DNA from: Pseudomonas sp. PB120
GTDB taxonomy: Bacteria > Pseudomonadota > Gammaproteobacteria > Pseudomonadales > Pseudomonadaceae
Reading direction: 5' to 3'
Assembly (NCBI RefSeq): GCF_009761815.1
Contig: NZ_RWIN01000017.1
Location: forward strand, 1-64,000
Length of the DNA stretch: 64,000 bases
The first letter of the stretch is position 1; every line of letters starts with the position of its first letter. Position numbers and translations under genes: made by a program. The notes beneath the pieces were generated by a model. That model searched no databases and was not told the origin of the DNA. It worked only from the letters and a program-made list of their open reading frames with translations. Shown here piece after piece: positions 37,341 to 46,995 of the stretch.

Positions 37341-37445
37341 CTGTGGGAGCGAGCTTGCTCGCGATGGGCCCGAAAACACCGCGGGGCATCAGGCCGCCAG
37401 CGTCATCATTGACGACCATCGCGAGCAAGCTCGCCCATACAGGGG
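37341..37445. repeat. REPIN (inverted REP pair)
   Basis: CTGTGGGAGCGAGCTTGCTCGCGATGG is mirrored by CCATCGCGAGCAAGCTCGCCCATACAGGG. It lies between the convergent receiver-HDOD and PAS-GGDEF genes. Confidence 0.82.
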
Positions 37446-37460
37446 TGGTGGTGGGCCCTG

Positions 37461-38450
37461 TCAGCCGGAAATAATGCGGTTCTTGCCCTGGCGTTTGGCT
37501 TCATACATCGCGGCATCGGCGCGACCGAAGAGAGTGTCGATGCTTTCGTCCTTGGTGTTGAGGCTAGTCAAGCCCTGGCTGACGGTGATACCGAACGTCT
37601 GCTCGTCATGGCTGAAGCTCAGGCGCTGAATCTCCCGTTGCAGGCGCTCGGCCACTTGCATCGCCATGTCCGGTGCACAACCCGGGAACACGGCAGCAAA
37701 CTCTTCACCGCCGATGCGCCCGAACACATCCCCGCGTCGCAATGCACCCCGACCGCATTCGGCGATTCGCTGCAGCACGGCGTCGCCTTCCTGGTGGCCG
37801 TAGGTGTCGTTGATCACTTTGAAGTCATCGATGTCCAGCAGCAGGAACGCCAGCGGTGTGCCGCTCATTCGTGCCTGTTCAAACTCGCGATGGGCGCATT
37901 CGAAAAAGTGGCGGCGGTTACTGCTGTCGGTCAGTTCATCGGTGGTGGCCAGGCGATGCAGCTCGGTTTCCATGTGCTTCTTGTCAGTGATGTCTTCGGC
38001 AATGCCAACGATGATCACCGGCTGCCCTGGTTCGGCCTGACGATTGATGAAGCATTTGTCGCTGAGCCAGCGTACCTGGCCGTCAGCGGCGATGATGCGG
38101 TACTCACGGTCTTCAACGGCGCCTTTGACCAGTACGTCGGCCAAGCTGCGTTCGGCGTATTCCAGGTCGTCGGGGTAGATGCTGTCGCGCCATTGGTTGT
38201 AGTCGGACATCAGCAGGCCTGCGGAGCGGCCGAAAATCCGCTCATAGGCGGGGCTGACATACAGCACCTGACGGGTTTCCCAATTGAAGGCCCACAGTAC
38301 GGCGTTGACACTCACCAGCAGGGAACTGAACAGCTGTTCGCGTTCACTCAGGCGCGCAACTTCGCCTTGGGCGTGCATCAGCGCCATCAGGGTTTGCGCG
38401 GCCTCGGGCCACTGCGGGTGGGATGAGTCTTGCAGATTCTTTGGGACCAT
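37461..38450 (-). CDS. PAS-GGDEF diguanylate cyclase
   Basis: The product has 329 residues. A PAS domain (about 45-165: VLYVSPAYERIFGRSAG, DREYRIIAADGQVRWLSDKCF, GIAEDIT) is followed by a GGDEF domain with active-site GGEEF and an RxxD product-inhibition site (RRGD) exactly five residues before it. It should make c-di-GMP and be feedback controlled. There are no membrane helices, so the protein is cytoplasmic. ATG 38450 (MVPKNLQ) is chosen over the longer frame. Confidence 0.9.
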   Translation of the reverse strand: MVPKNLQDSSHPQWPEAAQTLMALMHAQGEVARLSEREQLFSSLLVSVNAVLWAFNWETRQVLYVSPAYERIFGRSAGLLMSDYNQWRDSIYPDDLEYAERSLADVLVKGAVEDREYRIIAADGQVRWLSDKCFINRQAEPGQPVIIVGIAEDITDKKHMETELHRLATTDELTDSSNRRHFFECAHREFEQARMSGTPLAFLLLDIDDFKVINDTYGHQEGDAVLQRIAECGRGALRRGDVFGRIGGEEFAAVFPGCAPDMAMQVAERLQREIQRLSFSHDEQTFGITVSQGLTSLNTKDESIDTLFGRADAAMYEAKRQGKNRIISG

Positions 38451-38564
38451 CGGCACACATCTCAAAAGGCGTGCCGCGCGTTTGGCAGCGGCCACGACAA
38501 ATCCCGCCGGAGTGGCGAAGTGTTTTTGAGATAGGCGATTTGGAGCTTAGTTCCCGTCCTGGGA

Positions 38565-38670
38565 GTGCTCCCGCCGGGCGGTACTGGCGACGCGTTTTTT
38601 CAGTTGAAACGCGTCGGGAGTTTTACGGCGACTTCGTCGCCGAGCGGGAGCAAGCTCCCTCGCCACAGGC
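38565..38670. repeat. REP cluster of the GTGGCGAGGGAGC class
   Basis: GAGCGGGAGCAAGCTCCCTCGCCACAGGC at 38642-38670 is the clear REP. A degraded inverted partner (GGGAGTGCTCCCGC) lies at about 38570, with a small GACGCGTTTTTTCAGTTGAAACGCGTC hairpin between. It separates the GGDEF and desaturase genes. Confidence 0.7.
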
Positions 38671-38723
38671 AAACCTTTACCCACAGGCAAGCCTCTATTC
38701 AGAGGCAGGCCTATGGCTGCAGG

Positions 38724-39908
38724 TCAAACAGCGGCAGGGCGCAGGGAGTAGGTTTTCAGCTGATCGGCGAAGTCGCGCAGAGATTGAATGCCGCTGGCCT
38801 CGGCTTCGTGTACCCAATCCTTGATGGCCGCCAGCATGTCGTGACCATTTGAACTGGTCTTGACCCAGATCTGCTGCAAGGCCAGGCGCTTCTCGTAAAT
38901 TACCTTCAGGGCCTGGCTATGCTCGAGCATGCTTTGGATACGTGCGTGGTGTTTGTCGTCCAGCAGGCTGGTTTCACGCGACAACAGGCGTTTGGCCCGG
39001 TGGAACTGGTGGCGGACCGAGTGATCGACCTTTTCCAGCTCTTGCTTGACCAGCGGCGCGATTACCAGCTTGCGGTACTGGGCCATGATCTGGAAGCGGT
39101 TGTTGAGGATGGCCATAGCAGTGTCCATGTCCAGGCTGCCCTTGCCTTCAACGCGGTGGGCAATGGGTGCGACCCGCTGCACCTTGGCCAGGCGGAAGAA
39201 GCTGAAGACCTGGATCCAGGCCCAGCCCAGATCGAATTCCCACTTCTTCACCGACAGTTTTGCCGAATTAGGGTAGGTGTGATGGTTGTTGTGCAGTTCT
39301 TCACCGCCGATCAGGATGCCCCAAGGCACCAGGTTGGTCGCGGCATCGCGGCATTCGAAGTTGCGGTAGCCGATGGCATGGCCCAGGCCATTGACCACGC
39401 CGGCCGCCCAGACCGGGATCCACATCATCTGGATCGCCCAGATGGTGATGCCGATGGTGCCGAACAGCAGCAAGTCGATGACGCCCATGATCGCCACGCC
39501 CAGCAACGGGTAACGGCTGTAGAGGTTGCGTTCGATCCAGTCTTCGGGGCAGTTCTTGCCGTAGATGCGCAGGGTCTCGGGGTTTTCCGCTTCGGCGCGA
39601 TACAGTTCGGCCCCTTTGCGCAACACCGTCGACAGACCCTTGATGACCGGGCTGTGCGGGTCATCGACGGTTTCGCACTTGGCGTGATGCTTGCGGTGGA
39701 TAGCGGTCCACTCGCGGGTGTTCTGCGCCGTGGTCAGCCACAGCCAGAAACGAAAGAAATGCTTCAGGCCCGCATTGAGCTCAAGCGAGCGATGGGCTGA
39801 ATAACGATGCAGATAGACCGTGACGCCAACGATCGTAACGTGGGTCATCAGCAGGGTGACTGCCACCAGTGACCAGGGCGACAAGCCGAGAAAACCTTCG
39901 TACCACAT
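38724..39908 (-). CDS. desA: Acyl-lipid delta-9 fatty-acid desaturase
   Basis: The product has 394 residues, an integral-membrane di-iron desaturase. Its three histidine boxes are HRYSAHR, HRKHH and HNNHH (EELHNNHHTYPNSAKLS), with four hydrophobic spans and a charged C-terminal helical tail. DesA-type enzymes introduce a cis-9 double bond into phospholipid acyl chains to adjust membrane fluidity. It is divergent from the PAS-GGDEF-EAL gene, as I recall for PA0286/PA0285. Confidence 0.9.
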   Translation of the reverse strand: MWYEGFLGLSPWSLVAVTLLMTHVTIVGVTVYLHRYSAHRSLELNAGLKHFFRFWLWLTTAQNTREWTAIHRKHHAKCETVDDPHSPVIKGLSTVLRKGAELYRAEAENPETLRIYGKNCPEDWIERNLYSRYPLLGVAIMGVIDLLLFGTIGITIWAIQMMWIPVWAAGVVNGLGHAIGYRNFECRDAATNLVPWGILIGGEELHNNHHTYPNSAKLSVKKWEFDLGWAWIQVFSFFRLAKVQRVAPIAHRVEGKGSLDMDTAMAILNNRFQIMAQYRKLVIAPLVKQELEKVDHSVRHQFHRAKRLLSRETSLLDDKHHARIQSMLEHSQALKVIYEKRLALQQIWVKTSSNGHDMLAAIKDWVHEAEASGIQSLRDFADQLKTYSLRPAAV

Positions 39909-40043
39909 AGGCTATTGCGCCCTCGATAAAGAAAAAAACAGCCGTTGCATTATCACTAAGCGCACAGATAAAACCAGTCGCCCTTTCAGATAAGAGTGGC
40001 TGGATGTTTCTTTAAACTATAATTCCACCCTTTTAGAAGGGAC

Positions 40044-41993
40044 ATGGACGACCGAATGCCTGCCACCTACCGCGACGCCCTGCGCGCAGCGCTGCTCTAC
40101 CTGCTTCTTTCCATCGTCTGGCTGGAGCTTAGTGGTTATTTATTGAACAGTATCTTCGATAGCTCCGATGAGCAACTGCGGTGGCAACTGATCAGCGGTT
40201 ATGTCTGGGTGGTGCTCAGTGCCGGATTGATTTTCCTCGCTCGGGCGCGTTTGTTCCGCTGTCTGGGGATCGGGGCCAAATTAAGGGCGCGCGACGAAGA
40301 CCAGGTGCGTTTGCGGCAAGCGGCCGCGGTGTTTGATTGCACCCGTGAAGGCGTGCTGGTCACCGACAACGAAGGGCTGATCGTCCATGTGAACCGTGCC
40401 TTCATGGAGATCACCGGTTATCAACATGACGAGGTGCTGGGCCAGCGTCCCAGTCTGTTCAAGTCAGGTCGTCACTCGACTGCGTTCTACCAGAGCATGT
40501 TCACGACCCTTGGCAGCACGGGCGAGTGGAGTGGGGAGATCTGGAACCGTCGCAAAAACGGCGAAATCTACCCGCAATGGCAAACCATCCGCATCATCCA
40601 TGACGACGAAGGGCGGCGCAGCCATTACGTAGCGGTGTTTACCGACATCAGTGCGATCAAGAACTCCGAGCACGAGCTGATGCACCTCGCTCATCACGAC
40701 CCGCTGACGGACCTGCCCAACCGCCTGTTGTTCACCGATCGCGCCGAGCAGGCCCTGGCGTCGGCGCAGAACCACAAGCGTGGCTGTGCGCTGCTGCTGA
40801 TCGATCTGGATCACTTCAAGATGATCAACGACAGCCTTGGGCACACGATTGGCGATCAATTGCTCAAAGCCGTGGCCGAACGCTTGAAGGCCATGTTCGG
40901 CCCGGGGATCACGCTGGCGCGGCTGGGGGGTGATGAGTTCGCCGTGCTGGCTGAAAATTGTCCGCAATTGGTGCAGGCCGCGGCACTGGCGCAGCGGATC
41001 ATTGATGGCCTCAAGGAGGCTTTTCCCATCGAAGGGCATCAGCTGTTCATCAATACCAGCATCGGCATCAGTCTGTTCCCCGCCGATGCCTTGAGTGCCG
41101 AGCAATTGTTGCGCAATGCCGATTCAGCGCTGTCAAAGGCCAAGAATACGGGGCGCAATGGCTACGCCTTGTACACCGAGGAGTTGACCGCCCACGCCCA
41201 GCAGCGGGTCGAGACGGCATTCGAATTGCGTCGCGCGCTGGAGCAGCAAGAGTTGCGCGTGCATTACCAGCCGGTCCACGACCTCAAAACCCGTCGCCTG
41301 ATCGGCGTCGAGGCGCTGGTCCGCTGGGAGCATCCGCAACGTGGGTTGATATCGCCGGCAGAATTCATCCCCATCGCCGAACGCACCGGATTGATTGCCG
41401 AAATCGATGCCTGGGTCATGCATCAGTCGTGTCTGCAGATGTGTCAGTGGCAGCGGGCCGGGGTGGCGCTGTCATTTGTCGCGGTGAATGTCTCGTCGCG
41501 CCTGTTCGCCCGGCGAGAGCTGTATCAGCAGGTGGCGCAGGTGTTGCGTGAAACGGGACTGGACCCGGCGTATCTGGAGCTGGAAGTGACCGAGAGCGCG
41601 GTCATGGACGACCCGGAAGTAGCGCTGGAGCAGATGCATCGATTGCGTGAATTGGGGGTGCGGCTGGCCATCGATGATTTTGGCACCGGCTATTCATCCT
41701 TGCTGCGACTCAAGCGGCTGCCAGTGCAGAAGCTCAAGATCGATCAGGGGTTTGTGGCCGGATTGCCGTGCGATGACGACGACGTGGCGATCGTGCGGGT
41801 GATCATCGCATTGGCCCAGAGCATGGGAATGCAAGTGCATGCCGAGGGTATCGAGCAAGCCGAGCAGGCGCGTTTCCTGCTCGAACACGCTTGCGATCTG
41901 GGGCAGGGGTACTGGTTTGGACGGCCGGTGCCGGCGGAACAACTGGACTGGATGCATGCGCCGATCATCGAAAAACCACCCCAAACCTTGTAG
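40044..41993 (+). CDS. Membrane PAS-GGDEF-EAL c-di-GMP enzyme
   Basis: The product has 649 residues: two N-terminal membrane helices (about 12-35 and 50-70), PAS (about 95-210), GGDEF (about 225-380, intact RLGGDEF) and EAL (about 395-640). The EAL domain keeps EALVRW, VNVSS, EVTESAV, IDDFGTGYSS, LKIDQGF and GQGYWFGRP, so phosphodiesterase activity is likely. The GGDEF may be active or may bind GTP for regulation. The TAG stop at 41991-41993 is part of a REP element, so the C-terminus may have been trimmed slightly. The start could also be ATG 40056. Confidence 0.9.
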   Translation: MDDRMPATYRDALRAALLYLLLSIVWLELSGYLLNSIFDSSDEQLRWQLISGYVWVVLSAGLIFLARARLFRCLGIGAKLRARDEDQVRLRQAAAVFDCTREGVLVTDNEGLIVHVNRAFMEITGYQHDEVLGQRPSLFKSGRHSTAFYQSMFTTLGSTGEWSGEIWNRRKNGEIYPQWQTIRIIHDDEGRRSHYVAVFTDISAIKNSEHELMHLAHHDPLTDLPNRLLFTDRAEQALASAQNHKRGCALLLIDLDHFKMINDSLGHTIGDQLLKAVAERLKAMFGPGITLARLGGDEFAVLAENCPQLVQAAALAQRIIDGLKEAFPIEGHQLFINTSIGISLFPADALSAEQLLRNADSALSKAKNTGRNGYALYTEELTAHAQQRVETAFELRRALEQQELRVHYQPVHDLKTRRLIGVEALVRWEHPQRGLISPAEFIPIAERTGLIAEIDAWVMHQSCLQMCQWQRAGVALSFVAVNVSSRLFARRELYQQVAQVLRETGLDPAYLELEVTESAVMDDPEVALEQMHRLRELGVRLAIDDFGTGYSSLLRLKRLPVQKLKIDQGFVAGLPCDDDDVAIVRVIIALAQSMGMQVHAEGIEQAEQARFLLEHACDLGQGYWFGRPVPAEQLDWMHAPIIEKPPQTL

Positions 41994-42090
41994 AAGCGAG
42001 CTTGCTCGCGATGGTCGTCAACGATAACGCTGCGAGCCTGACTCCCGCGGCGCCTGCAAATTCTTCGCGAGCAAGCTCGCTCCTGCAGGG
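41989..42090. repeat. REPIN overlapping the end of the EAL gene
   Basis: TTGTAGAAGCGAGCTTGCTCGCGATGG pairs with TTCGCGAGCAAGCTCGCTCCTGCAGG about 60 bases on. The TAG in its first arm is the stop codon of the upstream gene. Confidence 0.82.
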
Positions 42091-42146
42091 GCTTGGCGCC
42101 CCGCAAGCCCTTGTCCTGTCGAATAATCGCTTATGGTTATATAAAC

Positions 42147-42171
42147 ATTCTTAAATAGTCTTTTTAAGAAT
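42147..42171. promoter_or_regulatory. Inverted repeat upstream of the sulfate operon, possible CysB-type site
   Basis: ATTCTTAAA and TTTAAGAAT form a perfect 9-bp inverted repeat with a 7-bp spacer, inside an AT-rich stretch starting GGTTATATAAAC. It lies 82 bp before oscA. CysB sites in enterobacteria are AT-rich imperfect palindromes of this kind, so a sulfur-starvation activator site is a reasonable inference. Confidence 0.5.
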
Positions 42172-42253
42172 AACTGCGCTTATCTACTATTGGTCTCACG
42201 CCGCAAGCAGTGCCGCCACTGCCAGGCAACCTCTCAGTCGAAGGAGCAGCACC

Positions 42254-42436
42254 ATGAGCGCATCCCTACGTAGCGTTGACGGCCAGGACGAAGCAACCAT
42301 CTTGCGTGAAATCCAGAGCGCTTTGCGCGACCTGCGGTTTGGCGCTGTGGAAATCACCGTGCACAACGCCCAGGTCGTTCAGATCGAACGCAAAGAAAAA
42401 TTCCGCTTGCAGAACCCGGCCAACAAGCCGAGCTGA
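42254..42436 (+). CDS. oscA: OscA-like small protein of sulfur starvation (DUF2292/YezD family)
   Basis: The product has 60 residues with the YezD/DUF2292 pattern [35 protein letters not shown]. It is directly upstream of sbp, the position described for oscA in Pseudomonas, where the gene is induced by sulfur limitation and linked to chromate tolerance and organosulfur use. GAAGGAG supports the ATG. Its molecular role is unknown. Confidence 0.87.
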   Translation: MSASLRSVDGQDEATILREIQSALRDLRFGAVEITVHNAQVVQIERKEKFRLQNPANKPS

Positions 42437-42507
42437 AGCGACTGTCGTCCCCGGCAACCCAATCCAACACACCCATAAGAAAATCAAGAATTCCAGGAGC
42501 TTTCACC

Positions 42508-43521
42508 ATGTCGTCGATTCGTCATTTCGCTTTGGCCGCCCTGGCCAGCGCCCTTTTTGCGGGTTCCGCGGTTGCCAAGGATTACGAGCTGCTCAACGTG
42601 TCGTACGACCCAACGCGTGAGCTGTACCAGGATTACAACGCTGAATTCGTCAATTTCTGGAAGAAAGACCACGCCGGCGACAATGTGAAAATCCAGCAAT
42701 CCCACGGTGGCTCGGGCAAGCAAGGCCGGGCGGTGATCGACGGTTTGCGCGCTGACGTGGTGACCCTGGCCCTGGCCGGTGACATCGACGAAATCGCCAA
42801 GCTCGGCAAGACCCTGCCAGCCGACTGGCAAGCGCGTCTGCCGGAGGCGAGCACGCCTTACACCTCGACCATCGTGTTCCTGGTCCGCAAGGGCAACCCT
42901 AAAGGCATCAAGGACTGGGGCGACCTGGTCAAGAATGACGTGTCGGTCATCACCCCGAACCCGAAAACCTCCGGCGGTGCACGCTGGAACTTCCTCGCAG
43001 CCTGGGCCTACGGCCTGAAAGCCAACGGCGGCAATGAAGCCAAGGCCAAAGAATACGTACAAACCCTGTTCAAGCACGTGCCTGTTCTGGACACCGGTGC
43101 TCGCGGTTCGACCATCACCTTCGTCAACAACGGTCAGGGTGACGTGTTGCTGGCCTGGGAAAACGAAGCCTTCCTGGCACTGAAAGAAGACGGCGGCGCC
43201 GACAAGTTTGAAATCGTCGTGCCTTCCCTGTCGATCCTTGCTGAACCGCCAGTGGCCGTGGTCGACAAGAACGCCGAGAAAAAGGGCAACGAGCAAATCG
43301 CCGAAGCGTACCTCAAGCACCTGTACAGCCCGGCCGGACAGGAAATCGCGGCGAAAAACTTCTATCGTCCACGTGACAAGGAAGTGGCCGCCAAATACGC
43401 CAAACAGTTCCCGACACTGGATCTGGTGACCATCGACAAGGACTTCGGCGGCTGGAAAAGCGCTCAACCGAAATTCTTCAATGACGGTGGCGTGTTCGAC
43501 CAGATTTACCAGGCGCAGTAA
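42508..43521 (+). CDS. sbp: Periplasmic sulfate-binding protein
   Basis: The product has 337 residues with a signal peptide ([15 protein letters not shown]). The mature protein has the Sbp hallmarks [21 protein letters not shown] (sulfate-binding Ser/Gly loop), [31 protein letters not shown] and [11 protein letters not shown]. It feeds the CysTWA importer. AGGAGC supports the start. Confidence 0.95.
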   Translation: MSSIRHFALAALASALFAGSAVAKDYELLNVSYDPTRELYQDYNAEFVNFWKKDHAGDNVKIQQSHGGSGKQGRAVIDGLRADVVTLALAGDIDEIAKLGKTLPADWQARLPEASTPYTSTIVFLVRKGNPKGIKDWGDLVKNDVSVITPNPKTSGGARWNFLAAWAYGLKANGGNEAKAKEYVQTLFKHVPVLDTGARGSTITFVNNGQGDVLLAWENEAFLALKEDGGADKFEIVVPSLSILAEPPVAVVDKNAEKKGNEQIAEAYLKHLYSPAGQEIAAKNFYRPRDKEVAAKYAKQFPTLDLVTIDKDFGGWKSAQPKFFNDGGVFDQIYQAQ

Positions 43522-43541
43522 TCTGAAATAGGTCATAAACG

Positions 43542-43568
43542 AGCCCCGGATTGACGTTCGGGGCTTTG
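43542..43568 (+). terminator. Hairpin between sbp and cysT
   Basis: AGCCCCG at 43542-43548 pairs with CGGGGCT at 43559-43565, followed by a weak TTTG. A partial terminator here would give the binding protein in excess over the membrane components, a usual pattern in ABC operons. Confidence 0.55.
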
Positions 43569-43591
43569 TGCGTTCTCAACCAAGGACTTTT

Positions 43592-44410
43592 ATGTCGCGT
43601 CGTATCTCCCCCGTCATACCCGGCTTCGGGCTGACGCTGGGCTACACCTTGGTGTACCTCAGCCTGATTGTGCTCATTCCACTGGCGGCGATGTTCGTGC
43701 ATGCCGCCCAACTCACCTGGGATCAGTTCTGGGCAATCGTCACGGCGCCACGGGTGCTGGCGGCGTTGAAGCTGAGCTTCGGCACCGCGCTGTATGCCGC
43801 AATCATCAACGGCATCATCGGTACGCTGCTGGCCTGGGTGCTGGTGCGCTACACCTTCCCGGGTCGCAAGATCATCGATGCGATGATCGACTTGCCGTTC
43901 GCATTGCCCACGGCCGTGGCCGGTATCGCGCTGACCGCGTTGTACACCCCGACCGGGCTGGTGGGCCAGTTCGCGGCGGACCTGGGGTTCAAGATCGCGT
44001 ACACCCCCCTCGGCATCACGCTCGCGCTCACTTTTGTGACACTTCCATTCGTAGTACGTACGGTACAGCCGGTATTGGCCGATATCCCGCGTGAAGTCGA
44101 AGAAGCGGCGGCGTGCCTGGGTGCCAGACCGTTGCAGGTTTTCCGCTATATCCTGGTGCCCGCGTTGCTGCCCGCATGGCTCACCGGGTTCGCGCTGGCC
44201 TTTGCCCGCGGGGTCGGCGAGTACGGTTCGGTGATTTTCATCGCCGGCAACATGCCGATGAAAACCGAGATCCTGCCGCTGCTGATCATGGTCAAGCTCG
44301 ACCAGTATGATTACACCGGCGCCACCTCCATTGGTGTACTGATGCTGGTGGTTTCCTTCGTCCTGTTGCTGCTGATCAACTTGTTGCAGCGGCGCATCGA
44401 AACCCCATAA
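43592..44410 (+). CDS. cysT: Sulfate/thiosulfate ABC transporter permease CysT (CysU)
   Basis: The product has 272 residues and six membrane helices. [23 protein letters not shown] opens the CysT pattern. The EAA coupling loop reads [28 protein letters not shown], and [16 protein letters not shown] is the family-specific stretch. ATG 43592 follows AAGGAC. Confidence 0.94.
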   Translation: MSRRISPVIPGFGLTLGYTLVYLSLIVLIPLAAMFVHAAQLTWDQFWAIVTAPRVLAALKLSFGTALYAAIINGIIGTLLAWVLVRYTFPGRKIIDAMIDLPFALPTAVAGIALTALYTPTGLVGQFAADLGFKIAYTPLGITLALTFVTLPFVVRTVQPVLADIPREVEEAAACLGARPLQVFRYILVPALLPAWLTGFALAFARGVGEYGSVIFIAGNMPMKTEILPLLIMVKLDQYDYTGATSIGVLMLVVSFVLLLLINLLQRRIETP

Positions 44411-44423
44411 GGAGGCGCGAACA

Positions 44424-45296
44424 ATGTCCCAATCGTCTATTGCAGCAGCCTCCTCGGCCAACGCTGCCCGCCGTGGCAGTGCTACTTCGCGGCGCATCCT
44501 GATCAGCCTCGGCTGGCTGATTTTTGCGCTGTTCCTGTTGCTGCCGTTGTTCATCGTAGTGTCTCAGGGCCTGAAGCTTGGTCTCGGTGCGTTCTTCACC
44601 GCGATCTTTGAACCGGACGCGCTGTCCGCGCTGAAACTCACGTTGATTGCGGTGCTGATTTCGGTGCCGCTGAACGTGGTGTTCGGTGTCAGCGCCGCGT
44701 GGTGCGTGAGCAAATACTCGTTCCGTGGCAAAAGCATGCTGGTCACGTTGATCGATTTGCCGTTCTCGGTCTCGCCGGTGATCGCCGGTCTGGTCTATGT
44801 GCTGATGTTCGGCGCCCAGGGCCTGTTCGGGCCGTGGCTGCAGGATCACGACATCCAGATCGTGTTCGCCTTGCCCGGCATCGTGCTGGCGACGATTTTC
44901 GTCACCGTGCCGTTCGTGGCGCGCGAACTGATCCCGTTGATGCAAGAGCAGGGCACTCAGGAAGAAGAGGCCGCGCGGTTGCTGGGCGCCAATGGCTGGC
45001 AGATGTTCTGGCACGTCACCGTTCCCAATATCAAATGGGGCCTGATCTATGGCGTGGTGTTGTGTACCGCGCGGGCCATGGGTGAGTTCGGTGCGGTGTC
45101 GGTGGTTTCCGGGCACATTCGCGGGGTGACCAACACCTTGCCGCTGCACGTCGAGATCCTCTACAACGAATACAACCACGTGGCCGCGTTCGCGGTAGCG
45201 AGCCTGTTGCTGATCATGGCGCTCTTCATCCTGCTGCTTAAGCAGTGGAGCGAAAACCGTATTAACCGCCTGCGCGCCAGCGCCGCGGAGGAATAA
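44424..45296 (+). CDS. cysW: Sulfate/thiosulfate ABC transporter permease CysW
   Basis: The product has 290 residues and six helices. The coupling loop is [26 protein letters not shown] and [16 protein letters not shown] is typical of CysW. It forms the heteromeric membrane channel with CysT. AAGGAGG lies before the ATG, 13 bp after cysT. Confidence 0.94.
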   Translation: MSQSSIAAASSANAARRGSATSRRILISLGWLIFALFLLLPLFIVVSQGLKLGLGAFFTAIFEPDALSALKLTLIAVLISVPLNVVFGVSAAWCVSKYSFRGKSMLVTLIDLPFSVSPVIAGLVYVLMFGAQGLFGPWLQDHDIQIVFALPGIVLATIFVTVPFVARELIPLMQEQGTQEEEAARLLGANGWQMFWHVTVPNIKWGLIYGVVLCTARAMGEFGAVSVVSGHIRGVTNTLPLHVEILYNEYNHVAAFAVASLLLIMALFILLLKQWSENRINRLRASAAEE

Positions 45297-45299
45297 TTC

Positions 45300-46289
45300 A
45301 TGTCGATCGAAGTGCGTAACGTCAGCAAGAATTTCAATGCGTTCAAGGCGCTGAACAACATCAGCCTGGACATTCACAGCGGCGAGCTCGTGGCGCTGCT
45401 GGGCCCGTCCGGTTGCGGTAAAACCACGTTGCTGCGGATCATCGCCGGCCTGGAAACCCCGGATCAAGGCAACATCGTGTTCCACGGTGAAGACGTTTCC
45501 GGGCACGACGTGCGTGATCGCAACGTGGGTTTTGTGTTCCAGCACTATGCGTTGTTCCGCCATATGACGGTGTTCGACAACGTCGCGTTCGGCCTGCGCA
45601 TGAAACCGAAAAACCAGCGCCCGTCCGAAAGCCAGATCGCGGTCAAGGTCCATGAATTGCTGAACATGGTGCAACTGGACTGGCTGTCCGATCGCTACCC
45701 GGAGCAACTCTCCGGTGGCCAGCGCCAGCGTATCGCCCTGGCCCGCGCCCTGGCGGTGGAGCCGAAAGTCTTGCTGCTCGACGAACCGTTCGGCGCCCTC
45801 GACGCCAAGGTCCGTAAAGAACTGCGTCGTTGGCTGGCGCGGCTGCACGAAGACATCAACCTGACCTCTGTTTTCGTGACCCACGACCAGGAAGAGGCGA
45901 TGGAAGTGGCCGACCGCATTGTGGTGATGAACAAGGGCGTGATCGAACAGATCGGTTCACCGGGCGATGTTTACGAGAACCCGGCCAGCGATTTCGTCTA
46001 TCACTTTCTGGGTGATTCGAACCGCCTGCACCTGGGTGAAGACAACCACGTGTTGTTCCGCCCGCACGAAGTGTCGCTGTCGCGTCATGAGCTGGAGGAT
46101 CACCACGCGGCCGAGGTACGTGATATCCGCCCGCTGGGTGCGACGACGCGGGTGACGCTGAAGGTCGAAGGCCAGAGCGAGCTGATCGAAGCTGAAGTGG
46201 TGAAGGATCACGACAGTCTGATCGGGTTGGCGAAGGGCGAGACGCTGTTCTTCAAGCCGAAGGTCTGGCAGAAACTCGCTAACGTCTAA
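45300..46289 (+). CDS. cysA: Sulfate/thiosulfate ABC transporter ATPase CysA
   Basis: The product has 329 residues. Walker A GPSGCGKT is at 35-42, Q81 in the Q-loop, LSGGQ at 137-141, Walker B with D161-E162 and the switch H195. A C-terminal TOBE-like regulatory domain begins at about 240 ([15 protein letters not shown]). The start is three bases beyond cysW. It powers sulfate uptake for cysteine synthesis. Confidence 0.95.
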   Translation: MSIEVRNVSKNFNAFKALNNISLDIHSGELVALLGPSGCGKTTLLRIIAGLETPDQGNIVFHGEDVSGHDVRDRNVGFVFQHYALFRHMTVFDNVAFGLRMKPKNQRPSESQIAVKVHELLNMVQLDWLSDRYPEQLSGGQRQRIALARALAVEPKVLLLDEPFGALDAKVRKELRRWLARLHEDINLTSVFVTHDQEEAMEVADRIVVMNKGVIEQIGSPGDVYENPASDFVYHFLGDSNRLHLGEDNHVLFRPHEVSLSRHELEDHHAAEVRDIRPLGATTRVTLKVEGQSELIEAEVVKDHDSLIGLAKGETLFFKPKVWQKLANV

Positions 46290-46291
46290 AA

Positions 46292-46388
46292 CCATCGCGA
46301 GCAAGCTCGCTCCTACATTGGATCGGTGTTGACCACAAAATAGGTGGACAACCCAAAACCCTGTGGGAGCGAGCCTGCTCGCGATAGC
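46292..46388. repeat. REPIN after cysA
   Basis: CCATCGCGAGCAAGCTCGCTCCTACA and CTGTGGGAGCGAGCCTGCTCGCGATAG form an outward-facing inverted pair with about 45 bases between. It fills the space between convergent cysA and the DUF962 gene. Confidence 0.82.
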
Positions 46389-46391
46389 GAT

Positions 46392-46910
46392 CTACGCCGC
46401 AGCGTTTTTCTGACGCAAACGCACGCCCCCGGCCCGCGCCTCGATCTGCTCTTTGAGCTCATGGCGCAGCCCCAGCATGAACGCCAGTTCAGCCACTACA
46501 AACAACGGCCCGACAATCAGCCCCGACACATCATCGACAAACGCCGGTTTGCGCCCTTCGTAATGGTGACCCACAAACTGAATTGCCCAGCCCACCACAA
46601 ACATCCCGAGACCGCTTGAGAGCCAGACCAGCGTACTTTGCTGCGCAATCACCTGACCCGCCCAGATGCACAGGCCGAGCAACACGGTCATCAATACGCC
46701 GAGGCGCAACTCCAGGCGCAGGTAAAACCACGCCGAGGCCACTGCGGCCAGCACCGCCGGTGACGCCCAGCCCCCCGCCCACTGCGGCCGCGACAGCAAT
46801 ACCGCCACCGCCACCACAATCAGTGGAATGCCGATAAAGTGGCTGGCAATGTTGCGGGGATCGCGGTGGTAAGCGGCGTATTGACTGAGATGGTCAACGA
46901 GGCTTTTCAT
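46392..46910 (-). CDS. DUF962/Mpo1-like membrane protein
   Basis: The product has 172 residues and four to five hydrophobic helices. The conserved histidine motifs are visible: YHRDPRNIASHFIGIP at the N-terminus and QFVGHHYEGRKPAF later. The yeast homologue Mpo1 is an Fe(II)-dependent fatty-acid alpha-dioxygenase, so a lipid oxidation role is possible. AGGAGGAACAAC precedes the ATG. Confidence 0.87.
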   Translation of the reverse strand: MKSLVDHLSQYAAYHRDPRNIASHFIGIPLIVVAVAVLLSRPQWAGGWASPAVLAAVASAWFYLRLELRLGVLMTVLLGLCIWAGQVIAQQSTLVWLSSGLGMFVVGWAIQFVGHHYEGRKPAFVDDVSGLIVGPLFVVAELAFMLGLRHELKEQIEARAGGVRLRQKNAAA

Positions 46911-46995
46911 TGTTGTTCCTCCTATAGGGTGGACCGATCATGCCCCGGGTTCCCTTTTCGCTCTGTCGGGCAGGCGACAATCTTTAGGAGTTTCC

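Noticed and set aside
40044..41993. Degenerate, inactive GGDEF or EAL in the membrane c-di-GMP enzyme
   Set aside because: RLGGDEF, EALVRW, IDDFGTGYSS and the other metal and base residues are intact, so loss of activity is not indicated.
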